Positions 32,401 to 44,700 of a DNA stretch of 64,000 nucleotides are shown here, piece by piece. Position 1 is the stretch's first letter. The number at the start of each line of letters is the position of its first letter. The stretch comes from Ancylostoma caninum. Lineage: Eukaryota > Nematoda > Chromadorea > Rhabditida > Ancylostomatidae. The position numbers were made by a program, and so were the translations under genes. The notes below the pieces were generated by a model, which saw only the letters and a program-made list of their open reading frames with translations, ran no database searches and had not been told where the DNA came from. Where the stretch lies: positions 62,001 to 126,000 of the forward strand of contig JBAJFG010000379.1 of NCBI GenBank assembly GCA_037903475.1. Direction: 5' to 3'.

Positions 32401-35400
32401 GTTTCTAGGATTCTTGCCCGACGATTTTCTCCAAGCTGCTTTTCGCTCTCCGAAGAGAATACCTCCACAGCTGTCGCCATTATTGGCCAAAAAGGTCGCG
32501 AAAAACCGCTCGGGACGCCCAAAAGCGCATCTTCTGCACCCCAAATTCTGAACAAAATTTGCTTGCGAAAGCTGGCTTGAATTTTGAAAACTCAACGAAC
32601 ATTTGAATAGTCACTATTCTTCAGGGAAATTATTCTTCAAGGAAATTATTGTATTTCTGCCGCTGTTCCTCGTTCCAGAGTCTCTTATTCCGCACAAAAA
32701 AAAATTCGCCGAACATCTCGACATAAAAAAGAGGTTCTCGTTGTTCTTCGCCCTACAGTTCCACAAGATATAGGCGTACATCATCGGGGACCTGCTGATA
32801 CGATAAAATAATGGACCGTACTAATGAAAGGAATCTTATGGTTTACTGGAGTTATGTTCACCAAAGTTGTAGAAGAAAATAAAGTTAACACGAATCGATG
32901 TTCCTCGAACGGTGGCAACGGGGGGGGGGGGAAGGAATGCGAATAGTTAAGGAACATAACGCCATTTCTTCTGCATATACCCAATATATTAATTCGTCAA
33001 TAGCAGTATTAAGATGTTTCTAACCTGCACTCCTCCTCAGAGACCTAGGAGAAGGAAATTTCATTAAAGTCGGATATATGTACGTAGGACTTCACTTTTC
33101 GAATTTTTTACCAACTCAAAAAAAACTTTTTGCCACATGAGACGGAATGGCATTCAATGGCCGAAGTTGAGTCGTTCTGTTACCTGAACCCTATTTATGT
33201 TTTGTTTTCGAAAGTAGTGCTTGAAACTCCGAAACAGAAAATAGCGACGGGCGGTCAGATGAAGACTACAAGGTGAGTTATTAAATAATTTGAACTACCT
33301 CTTTGGCATATAATGCAATTTCGGAACGACCACCCCATGCATGTAGGGAATTGCTGAATAACCATCTCAGTAAGACTAGGAAAAAATTACCTAATTTTTG
33401 AAAAAACTCCATGCTACACGAGTGCACCAAAGTTTAAAAAAATGATAGAGCTTGTCGTTACAATAGTGACAGGTATTTGTGTGATATCGTATTCTTCTTA
33501 GGATCCAGTGCACATACGTAGATATATGATATAACGGAATATTTTGAGACATCTAGTATGACCGAGGTTCAAAAATAAGCGAACCAGAAACCTTTACATA
33601 CTACACACGTAGTTCTGCCTCAGTAGCAAATATATTAGTTTTCTTTAACCCCAATTTCAGATTCATTTTCTACACTTTACAGCCTTTTTAGTCTTTTACT
33701 TGACCGCTATCTATTTTGTATTCCATGCTGCCCGTACAGCAAATTAATAAACAATTAATTGAAGCGAATTTCGATTACGAAAAAATGAAAACAAAGGCGA
33801 ATGGCTGTGAAACTATTCCCGTTGATTTATTTTGTGGGAAGGATTTCCGCTGCATAGCGTTTGTTCCTGAGAACATCGCGATGATGGCGTATGCCTGAAG
33901 TAAACGACCGCGAATTAAGAGGACGATGTCGGCGAACATTTCGGAGCGGAGGCCGACAAGTGCACAAATGGCTGGTACTGCTCGGAAGAACCTTTGCTGG
34001 CAGTTTCCTCGGGTGCTCCCGTTGCTGAGGAAAATGCTCGACTTTTTTGTACATCTCCACCCTCTTCCGGAAGTAAGGCATAATATCCAGCGAAAAACAT
34101 ATTGATGTGAGAGCTCCCTTTACTGCTTCCAAAGGCATATTTAAGGAATCGCCCTTCCAATAAATCCATAATGGGCCGATACAGACATTATGATTGCGTG
34201 CCTCATTAACTTTCCTGGAACTAGGCCATTTTCTTAATTTTATGAGCTCATATTTTGGATTGAGCCTACGATTTTTACATGGGTTTACAGCGTTATTCCT
34301 TCCTGCATCGATACGAAGGCACGTATCCAAGTTGCGGACCCTTTCGCGGATACAACTAGTTGCTAATGAAGTGACATTGCTTCCCCGTAAGTGCAGCTGC
34401 AGCAGCAAAATTACTACTTTCCAAATGCAGTTATTCATCATTATCAGCTCTCAATCACTTGCTGCACTAATGGGTTTTCGGTTGCAGAACAACCATATGA
34501 CTGAAGAGAAACCGTTCGGCTAGAATTGAGCTCCGAATAATGATCATTCTGATGGATTGAAGAGTGACTCCACAGAGTACCTGAACTTTGAAGCTGTTCA
34601 AATAAGCCTAGGTTCTGAAGATACGTATTAGGTGTAGAAAAAGGCAAAAAGTCGAATTTCTGAATGTGGTCACTATCGACGACAAAGGCTGGGCGAGTGC
34701 AGACTATACAACGATGGACGCTCAGATACATACAGCATAACAAACACTTCGTGAAACCTTCCCCACCTCACCAAACGGACCACCGATCCTTTGAATATGA
34801 ATTTTTTTCCTACGACGCCACAATAGACAGCATGTAGCGCGCGCCGTATAACGTCATTTGAAAGCACGTACGCTGCGAACCCGCAAACGCCGTACCGAAA
34901 TTGATCGATGGAAAGCCTTTGTTGTGGGACTTTTTCAGGGATTTTTCTATAGTTTTCGTCCAAGGCGTCGCTGTGGGCTACGAATCCAATAGAAATTCGG
35001 GATATGGAATTTTGCCCGGACCTTGCCTTTAAGCAGAGCTATTGGTGTCGTTATGAACATCGATAGCAACGTCAGTTGATCCGAGCAGATAACTACTACC
35101 AGTCCGGCTTTTTGAGATCACCGTCACAGACGGCATTTCAAAGTATGCACTTTGTTGCGAAAACCTTCAAATATTTCTCCCTTGTGACTAAAAGTAATGG
35201 AGCAGCTTGGTCAACATTCTCTACTATTATGAGACGCACTATTCATGTGGGATTACGCCCTATAATAAACAATGGGAATGACGGATTCACGCTATTGAAC
35301 GGACAAATTTGGCTGGCACCTGCGTGCGACGCTATCCCGGGCCTAAGTGAATGGAAGCATGAACGGGCGATGAGGATGTTAGATTATACCTGCTACGAAA

Positions 35401-35576
35401 GTTGAAACCTTAGCGATGCCCGTTAAGAAACATAAGCGCTAGTGCTAGAGCTGCGAGAGCTAGAGCTGCGAGAATTAGTCGTAGCAGACTGGCTGTTGAA
35501 ATTAATAGCACAGGCGGGAGATTTACTCTAACTACACACTATATATGTACCTATGCCCTGCGCCTAAGGTAAACTA
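29465..35576. other. 6-kb stretch without a recognised gene
   Basis: The stretch is AT-rich with scattered TCGAATA words near 29820-30420 and a G12 run at 32920-32931. Two minus-strand open stretches, about 31010-30681 (listed separately) and 34441-33827, lack recognisable domains. Confidence 0.4.
30681..31010 (-). pseudogene. Unrecognised open stretch, possibly exon or repeat fragment
   Basis: About 110 codons stay open, with segments such as SPHLNELAIETLRVYSKASL and INMLAMLLADGADAENC. Base composition is more GC-rich than the flanks. I do not recognise the family and see no convincing acceptor. It may be a repeat-derived frame. Confidence 0.2.
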
Positions 35577-36918
35577 TTAGGAGCGTACACAAGTTCCGGA
35601 GCAGAAGGCGGGTTTAAATACAGAAGGACGATAGACGTCGCTTTTAAGTGGGTCTGCTCACTAAACGTTTTACAGCGGATGTAAAGCCATAGAAGCTTGA
35701 AGAGAGGACAGCCTACTGGAAATTGGTCAAGGGAAAATACAGGGTAAGTTGGGATTTCGGAAACTGAACGGTCACTTTTTTACACGGATAAATTTGCAAC
35801 ATCCTTGTATGCGTTTTCTCGCAGCAGCAGCGGATCACGCATGTTCGCCTGTGTTGGCCTTATATGTACAGTCTGTATTAGAAGTCCCCAAACATTTGAT
35901 ACGGGGAAATCTCAATTATTTCCTTCAAAATATCGTAAAACATCTTTATGGCTATAAAATTCTTCATGGCTATAAACCGGTTAGGGGAATCATGAGCTTA
36001 TTCAATTTGCTGAGTCGCACAGAAAAAGAATCAGGACGAAAGAAGAGATGTGAGCCGCACTATGACCAATAAGAACGGTGTCATCATACTTTTGATACAA
36101 ACGGTACGTGAGAACTTTCCCTTCAATCTTTGGAACAAGATACTGAGGTCATTGTGCATTTGTTTGGAAAAAAATCCGCTGCGGATGACTCAAGTTGGTG
36201 TCCATGAAATGTTAAAGAAATTTTTAAAGGGTGTAGTGATGGTCTGCTTTTTTTGGGTGAGCCGCTGCAGCCTACAACCCGGAATGACCTCCTGGTATTG
36301 TCGCACGTGACCCATTTTCTACCAACAATAACAACCCATCCGAGAAATGGGTTGTTGGAATATATGCAGATCAAATATCTGCAAGCTAGCATCTGTCGAC
36401 GTTGATCTTACTCCCTCAGCTCACCCAAAATCCATCTAATCATCTGTCCCTTCTCACCGGTTTTTCCAGGTACTTAGTTGGCTAATTTCCCCGTAACGTC
36501 CTGCTCACCTTGCACAGGCCTGGTTCATCTTGGTCTTTCCGGGCGTTTTTGTGAACGTCAAATCCCTGACTAGGTCATGAAGCATTTCCACGAAGAATTA
36601 TTGAAAACCCACGAGCCTCTACCATTCTGAGGAAGTAATAGTCCGCAAGCGCGCTATTGATGCTATGGCTTCCTTTCACTGTGGATCGTCCGGATTTAAA
36701 TTCTAGAAGCAAAATTCCACGTACTAGCTGACCCCACATAGCATTAGTTTTTTACTCAATACACGGCAACGCTGCGAAAGAGGTGCAAAAGTGGTATAGG
36801 TAGCAGATGTTTCAGGCTACCAGAAACTCTTGTACGATACAACAATAAGGAGCAAAACTATCTTAAACAATGAGCTACAATCAACTCCTTCCGAACTTTT
36901 GAACGTTACTTCACCTAA
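35577..36918 (-). mobile_element. Decayed mariner element related to the one at 38496
   Basis: The right end TTAGGTGAAGTAACGTTCAA (minus strand) and the left end TTAGGAGCGTACACAAGTTC are diverged inverted repeats with TA borders; length 1342 bp. The internal block at 36770-36860, with TGGTATAGGTAGCAGATGT, is the reverse complement of sequence near 38590-38660 in the element at 38496. Minus-strand frame 36392-36123 keeps YSNNPFLGWVVIVGRKWVTC and TRRS, the region around the first catalytic Asp of mariner transposases. Confidence 0.75.
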
Positions 36919-37657
36919 TAAAAATGGAACTCGTAAGTTGCACGGCAAGGTATGGAAGGACTGAATGTACAGATGATACGACTACTGCTACTGATCCTTT
37001 CCCAGCAGACCAACGTTATTTCACGTTGACCGACCAGCAATGAAGGAACGTTTCTCGGACGGTTAGTTATAATATTTCCAAAAATGATGAGAGTTGAGGA
37101 TTTTCGCCTACTGTCTGCCTTGCTCGCCTGCCTCTTTGAGTATCACATAATTGCCTTCTTTGAATACCACATACTTGCATTCGTTTTTCTCTAATATCTC
37201 TCCATCTTCCCAGGGCACATGGATCATACCACTCGTGCTCATCGCATATGGTTGCGTCCATACTTCATCGCGAGCCGGCGATCACAAAGCGACAGTTGCT
37301 ACATGCGGGATGCGAAAGACAGCGAAGTCAAATATGTCGCAATTTGAAACAGATGGAGTACGAAGTTCTCAACAGCGAAATGTAGTCCACAAGATCGGCA
37401 AAGTCGTCACATCGCGACTGCTGCGACCCGATTGCGGCCCAGCGCGTCATTTTTTAAGAGTAAAAGTATAAACAGCACGCAGGGTCGCCATACAATGGAG
37501 CGCAAACACAGCCTACGTGTCTCCATAGAACAGCAAGGAATCTCTACTTCTACGCTAATTTTCTCAAGAATAGTGCTCATCGCCACCACGAGGAAATTAT
37601 TGAAGCAATAGAGTAAACAAGGACGGGATGGATTTCCTACCTGAGTGTTTACACATA

Positions 37658-40197
37658 CGAGGGCGGTTTGAAAAGTTTCAGGAATGACAGTGAAAACAAA
37701 ACAATTCCGATGCAATCGATTTTTTTTTCCATAAATCAATCCCCTCAAAGCTTGACGCAGAGGTCCGGTGAACAGTGGTCTTGTCTGTTCTGAATTTTCC
37801 ATCCTCTTCTAGTATGAACTTCCCTGAAGTACTCAGAACAACCGGATAAAGTAACGATTAACTCGTCTCTTGAATGGAATCGTGTCGTTGACGGGAAGAT
37901 GTCAAGACATTAAGACAGATACAGGTACGAGGAAGTCAATGCAGAAATATCGTCAATAAATGGAGTTTTGCTTTTTATTATTACAAGTTTTTTGATCAGC
38001 CCTAACACCTGCGTCAGCGATCATGCTCATATAGAGGGGCACTTCTTTTTTCCTGTTCAAATCCGCGCGTGCCGCTCTGGTTACCACAGCTAAAGCTTCT
38101 AAAAATTCTGGCTAATAATCAATTGTAATAGATTTTCCATCAATCGTATGGAACTCCAAAAACAGTTGCCGTCACCATGCCGTCTCCATGAGCAGTACTT
38201 TCTTCTTCAGAACCCATTCTCCGTGCCTAACCTACTATTTTCATTGCATTTTTTGTGACCACAGTGTAGTGTTTAATCTATCTTCAACATGACCACAGTT
38301 TCGTTTTGAGATCCAGTTCAACCATTCAAAATAGTTTTGTAATTTTCATGTTGGATTGCGTTTTCTCCGGAACTGAGCGAATGCGGCATTCATTTTTGAA
38401 AACGTTCTTTAAAATTAGTTCGTCGGGTGAAACAAATAATAATGACTCGTTATAGATGCGCTAAGCTCCCTTAATTAGCAAGCATTTGTATTCTATTAGG
38501 TGCGTGCAAAAGTTCCGGGGCAGTTGGTAGTATTTCACCGTTCAACGTCGTTTTGCTCCTTGCGCTTGCGATATCCTGCAACGTTTTTCTTGTACGCTGG
38601 TAGCATAGAACATCTGCTACCTATACCACTTTTGGCTCGGGTCTATGTTACAGCGTTGCTCTGTTATGGGTGTAAAACCAGTGTTGTGAGCTGTGCAATA
38701 ATTTGAGGAATTTCACTTTATGAAATCAAATCTAGATGATCAAAAAGAGGAGCGACCCATTGGATCAGTATGTGTTTGTGGAGAGTACGTTCTCTAAAAT
38801 GCCAGGTGCTCGAAGGTTCCTAGGAATTCTGAGCGGAGATGAGAGCCTGGAAAATGCTTCACAACTTGGTCAGAGATTTGGTCATCGTAAAGACGCGAGG
38901 AAAGAGCAGGTTGAACCAGACCTTGTGCAAAGTGCGCAAGTCATTACGGGGAATTTGGTCAACCATGTCTCGTCACTTGAAGAGAATCGGTAAGAAAGGG
39001 AAGGTGGGTAGATAGATTTTGCTTGAGTTGAGCGAGAAGCACCAACGTCCACACTGGCAAGTCTGCAGATATTCGACCTTCAGATTTCCTAACAATCGTT
39101 TCATGGAAGAATTGTTATTGTTGATAGAGAACGAGTCAGGTATGACAATAGGAGGAAGTCATCCCAAAGTCCGGGCTCCTGCCAGCCACCTAAAAAGTGG
39201 CCAAACCATCACTGCCTTCTTTAAAAAAATTTGACCTTTCATGGTCAGCAACGTGACTCATCTGCAATGAATTTGATTTCTAATGAATGCACAATAATCG
39301 CTCTATAGTAGCTTTTTTTCGCTAAAGTAATCACGGGAAAACTCTTAAGCATGGGGCCGATACAGGCGGAAATGTGTGGTCTGTTCCGTCTGTGGGATAG
39401 CGCATGCCAGCATGTTGCAGTGTCAACCCTATAAATAATTGGCCATTCGTTCTCCGAAATTCTAGCCTGAACTGTATTCCTCCTTATACCTGCCTCTAAC
39501 AGACTATTTCCATTTCAACCTTCTACAACTTTACCTCCGTTGTAAAACTTTTGATGAACAGACCCTACTGAAAAACGACGTGTGCCACTATTACAGGTGT
39601 AGACCTGTCAAATTTTTAGCTTCTGAAAAAATCTTTTCTGCGCCATATTGGCAACATTACGCAGATGCCAATGCTTTTTGTTTTGAACAAAATCGCTGAC
39701 TTTGAGTCAAGTTATGGCGTTTTGAAAAATTACGTGCAACTGCCCCGGAACTTTTGCACGCACCTAATATCTGTCAAAACCCTGTCAAAGATTTGATTCA
39801 TTTTTTTCTCATGTGGTCATCGTTTCCTAGCATTTTGCACATGGCTTACTGTTTGCTCGCATCCAACAACGCTTGGTTTTCAGAGCCCAGAAACTACTGC
39901 TGAAAAATGAAGATGATGATCCTCCAAAATCAGCATCCAAGTGGTGCTTGATTACCTTGTGGTTTTCCCATCCAGTTGGAGAAATTGACAATTACCTAAA
40001 CTTACCACCTCTCTGTAACTGAGCGCAGTCATAATTGCTTGACTTTATCCCCTTGCCAAAAGCAGAATGTTTGTCAGTTCGAATCGACATTTACAGTCAT
40101 TTGAAGGATCGTATGGATTCGCCAACAGAATCGTATGGAAATTTTTGGAAAAGGAAAAATTCCTCGGTGATTCCGGAAACTTTTCAAACGGCCCTCG
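37658..40197. mobile_element. Mariner-size TIR element split by a nested mariner
   Basis: Ends CGAGGGCGGTTTGAAAAGTT and the complement of CGAGGGCCGTTTGAAAAGTT are flanked by TA. Removing the nested element at 38496-39767 and one TA leaves 1266 bp, the size of a mariner. The ends resemble a known mariner terminal-repeat type, but I could not recognise transposase motifs in the remaining arms. Confidence 0.75.
38496..39767 (+). mobile_element. Mariner element nested in another element
   Basis: Thirty-one bases at each end, beginning TTAGGTGCGTGCAAAAGTTC, are perfect inverted repeats, flanked by TA; length 1272 bp. Plus-strand frames give degenerate transposase pieces: MSRHLKRIGK near 38965, LSEKHQRPHW near 39030 and KSGQTITAFF near 39200. 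A diverged PPYT...TDYH-like region lies near 39480. Stops abound. The perfect ends with a decayed body suggest mobilisation by another copy. Confidence 0.85.
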
Positions 40198-41492
40198 TAG
40201 GGTGAAGGGATAGCGAAAAGCTTAATACTGGGCGAATGCGTGGAAATGATCGTAGGTGAAAAGGACCTCACCGCTGTTCTTTTAAGAAATAGCAATGGTA
40301 GGCACTTGGTATAGAGATTGTGAAAGAGCTAAGAATTTAAAGGAGAGAAAATGTGACAGCAGAACAACAATGAAGAAATTCACGTACAGAAAAACCGGAG
40401 CGCATACACAGCGCTGACTACTCATGGATAGTCATGGACATCCCCCCGGATCACGACAATGGTGCAAACTTCAAAAATAGCCACGCTAATTAGCAATTTA
40501 GGGTGGGGGAATAACTCAGCTGAGGAACTATGCCAAAGAATCATTTTGGAGAGAAAGTGATTGAAAGAATTATTGGCATTACAGGGATGTTGATAACGAG
40601 GAGACGATAAGAAACACACAGGAAACCAAAATCGCTGAGATAAATGACATCCAGAAAGTTTTTTTCATGACAGTATAACTATCAAGGGCAAGCGAGAGAG
40701 CAAGCGTACATAGGTATGTAGAGCATAATTAGCAATATTATAAGGAAAATTACATAACAGTGCGATTTTTACATCTTAGAAAGAGCACATTTAGAAGCGT
40801 TTTCAGGATGTTTGAAGACCCCCTTGCTACCATCTATTACATGAAATAAAAGAGAAGAATTGATTGAATATACTATTATGGACTAGTAATGGAGCTGTGC
40901 GTGGTGAGTCCATGCAGCCTGAATACGAGAAATAACTAAATTACAACATAATCTATAGGTTTCAGCGCATCTCTAGGAACAAACGGGGTTTTGCTTTAAA
41001 GCGACTTTAGCAGAGCATCGTTAGCGTTTATGAGTTTTACTAGTAGTGTTTACTGGTAATTCGTCGACACGAATAGTAGTATGCGATTAATGGGCAGGTG
41101 TTTGATAGAGTTACTGGTCTACCCACCTGCTAAATGGACAAGTGCTACTGGTAAAAAATACGTAAACGTTGTCGAAAAAAATGGTCTCAGTCAGCGAGAA
41201 TGAGTAATGCCAAGTATACAAGATGTTACATATTTGAGCAAGGAAAACTCGTCCAAACCGGATAAGAGGAGAACATGAAACCTTCTCCGATCCCACCAAA
41301 AGTGAGTGATTATCTCAAGAAACAGAGGTTTAGCGTTCCCAATCGAGAAACCCTCTGGTTTTGCTGATTATTTTGCATGCAGATGATGAGCGACTTCTTT
41401 TTCTACATCGAAATTCCCCTCAGAGAACCTGAAGCAGCGACGCCTCAATAAAACTTAGTACGACATATAGTAGTACGTACATACTATAATTA
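40198..41492. other. No recognised feature
   Basis: AT-rich sequence. No exon-like frames with splice support and no inverted-repeat ends found. Confidence 0.4.
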
Positions 41493-41703
41493 TTAGGTTG
41501 GTCTAAGAGTCTTGCATCAAACGTTTCATTTTTTAAGCAACCACAACATCGTTGTTCATGGATGAAACCTGTTCTGTCAATTTTTACAGCTGAGAGGTAG
41601 TAGAGTACTTTTCCACGTTCTACGGCCAAAGAACTTCCATTCGAGACCGAGAAATGGTGGATCGAAGAATAAATGCTGGTGCAGAGCTTTTGGACCAACC
41701 TAA
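41493..41703. mobile_element. 211-bp mariner-derived MITE
   Basis: The left end TTAGGTTGGTCTAAGAGTCT and the complement of the right end, TTAGGTTGGTCCAAAAGCTC, are flanked by TA. It is too short to encode a transposase and probably a deletion derivative of a mariner family with TTAGGTTGGTNNAAGA-type ends. Confidence 0.65.
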
Positions 41704-44700
41704 TACAAAGTTATGTGAGGCGACATGCAGTAACACAAGGAAGACCAGTGGTAGAAACCGTAGCAACAAACAAGAATGTAGAAACGTACGTACATGGAAT
41801 GACCACATTCCACTGAGTAGAAATATTTTCAGAAGCTAGAAGTTCCACCTTCGCAAAAAAAAACTGCTCCTATCCATTTCAGATTGACTAAGTTTCCTTA
41901 ATGGACTTTTATATCGAGCTGTCTCTTTTTTGCCTACCTAAGAAGAATGAAAGCAGACACTCCGCTCTAGGCCCCTGGAATCCCACTACTTCCTCTTTTC
42001 AGTCGCCGTTAGGCATACTAACTCCTTCGTTTTCCTGGGAGTTTTTCCAAGGGATCTGTTTTCGCACTAGCGAGTGGACGCAACGTTAATTTCTTTCGTG
42101 GGTCATTTGTAAATAGTTTTGGGGAATTACGGTGAATGAGAATGTTGTTGACGACTGTGTCCGATATATTTAGAGAGGCACCACCTGAAGTAATGAACCT
42201 GGGTGGGTGGGAGCTACTAGAAGATCATGAAGAGCCGTGCAGTCTTAGCGCAAAATATTACTCTAAATCAGCTAAGAAATGATTCCTGAAAAGGAGTAAG
42301 CGATTTTTACCATGTACATATGCAGCGCTGCCGTTACAATGATCGAAAGAATGAGTACTTTGCGCAAAGTGAGCACTTCGCACCCGTGTACGGCTACGGT
42401 GAGGACCTGAATCCGAGAGTATCGAGTTCGCAATACATATAATATCGCGCCTGTCATGGTGGGAGTAAACTGCAGCATCATATAGCTACGCAAGTGGCCT
42501 TCATTTCCTTCACATCATGACGATTCAGCGAGTTTGCCATTACATAACTTGAGCATATGACCATTTCGTAGTACTGGCAGGGTTCGCTTACAAGGAACGC
42601 ACTTTTCATGCAGCGCTTACGAAGAGTGACCGCTCTAGGCAAGGAGCGACTTCGATAAAATAACGTTTGAACATTTTATCTTCATTGTTCGAGGAAGTTC
42701 AGAACTTAGCATTGGCTTCTGCTCATTTTATCACAGATAAAATAGGGTGAGACAAATGAAAATACCTCTTGAAATGGTTAATTGGGCCTCAAATAGTAAC
42801 CAGGCTTCCAGTGGCAAGGATGCCACATTTGGGAAAAATATGCTCTGCCATCCAAAAATTTTTTGTGACGAATAACCTTACAACCTTTCACCTATTCGCT
42901 GTAATTTCTATGGAACCATTTGAAATGATGCTTCAATTCATAGGGTCGTGAACGAGCGGGGCTTTTTCAGGGCTGTTATGGAGTTTATTACGTCCGTACT
43001 AATGTTCCACAAGCTCTTCGAATACACGAGAAATTTTAATCATAAAGGAAGTGCTTCAATTCGCATGAAACCCTCACAACTGTATCATACACTAAATCAG
43101 GAGTGAAACACGTCGACATTGCTCCGGCGAAGCAAGAAGAATCGTTTCAAAGGTGGCCATGGCAGCACCGCCTGCACTTGGGACATGCGACATCCATGGT
43201 CCCAGCTTCTGCGTGATAAACGACATCCATACACCGAGCATCAATTGAGCATTGGCTGTGTGACACTTCACATGTCCATGTTATCTCCCCTGCTTACCAA
43301 AACAGGTAAGTGGGAGTTATGTGAGCGCCAGTGTCAACAACTGTTTGCTCGGATAATCCCTCATCACTAAGATTTACACACTTTCTTGAGGAGACGTTGC
43401 CGTTGTCCATTGGGGACGTTTTTGACTTTTTATTGATGTGCGCGCAACCCAGCGGTCAAGACAACAGCATTTCGAATCCCATTAAACAAGAAAAACGTGC
43501 AACTTATTTGGACAGCGATTCCTCGCTGTTACGACCTCTGCGCTGCCCCGAACTAACTAGACTCATCGGTCTAGTAATAGCGAACAGCGGTCCTGCCCGA
43601 GGGGGCTGTCTTCGATCAGATTTTAGATATCAGTGGATTGTTTCGGCGGGTAGCGAATTCAGTTACGCGCTGTCGGTGAACATATGGAGAGCAGCCATAA
43701 AACTCCTGCTATTGCTGTTGCAAGACAGAACTTTACGAAGCGTGCTTGTGGCTGCCCCTCCAAAACTGCAGCCAGAATTTGCTGCACTTGGCCGCCACAT
43801 GTATACTGGGAGCTAGTACCAGCAAAAAAAGGATCAGTAACAATTCACTGCTCATTAGACTGAGGCCAGGTAACTCAAGCTCTCGCTACACTCGATGACA
43901 TGGCACTTCTCACAAAAACAAGCGCAGAGAAATTGTGCGAACAGACGTAAAACTCCTCACCGCCATCTTCCCGGCCGGATTTCCTGTCCGATGCATGTGG
44001 ATGTAAACTGGGAGTTCGAATAAGCGGATGAATAGAAGGTGTACGAATAAGTTGCCCATACGCGTGAAACGTAGCGGAAGCAGCTGTTGATCCCATACAC
44101 GGTGCTTAGCAGTCTGCGAATAACGCGACGACATTAGTTCGTAAAGAGCAGCAAGAAAAAAGCCAACGAACAAAAATACTAGTTTACTAGGAAGGGAATA
44201 GAGTTCCAAGAAAGAACAATTTACTCTGGTAAAAGTTGTTAGAACAAAAATGCTGTTAAACAAAGTAGAAATTGAATGTTTCACATTACCTGTGTATGTT
44301 ATAACAGCTAATACAAAGTGAATATGTGCAGATAGTTACCGTAGTATATGGAGCAGTTGGTAGCTGTTCTAAATGGATTAACACTGCCACACACCCATGT
44401 TATTAGCTTAAGAATTGGTGGGCGTGTCTTTGTGAGGATGGTAGGCGAGAGAACGATGTGCCACTGCAACAACTACACCCTCATTATCAGCATTCACACA
44501 AAACTGTCATCATCGTTCGTAGGAAGACATGAATTTGCGAAGAATGGAGGTTTCTGAAGGAGGAAAAATGAGGTGGCGTGGAGAAATGAGGTGGAAGCAG
44601 AATGGTGGTGAACGGAAACATCATGAAAATAGGGTGGAGTAATGTGAAGTGGCAGGGATAGACCTGCGTGTGGGTGGGGATGTATTTACCTGGGTCTACT

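Noticed and set aside
33827..34441. Longest minus-strand frame (204 codons)
   Set aside because: No family, no domain, no splice context; kept only as a mention.
43119..43304. Exon-like plus-strand stretch ending at AG|GTAAGT
   Set aside because: A good donor alone is not enough; the upstream acceptor and any downstream partner exon are not convincing.
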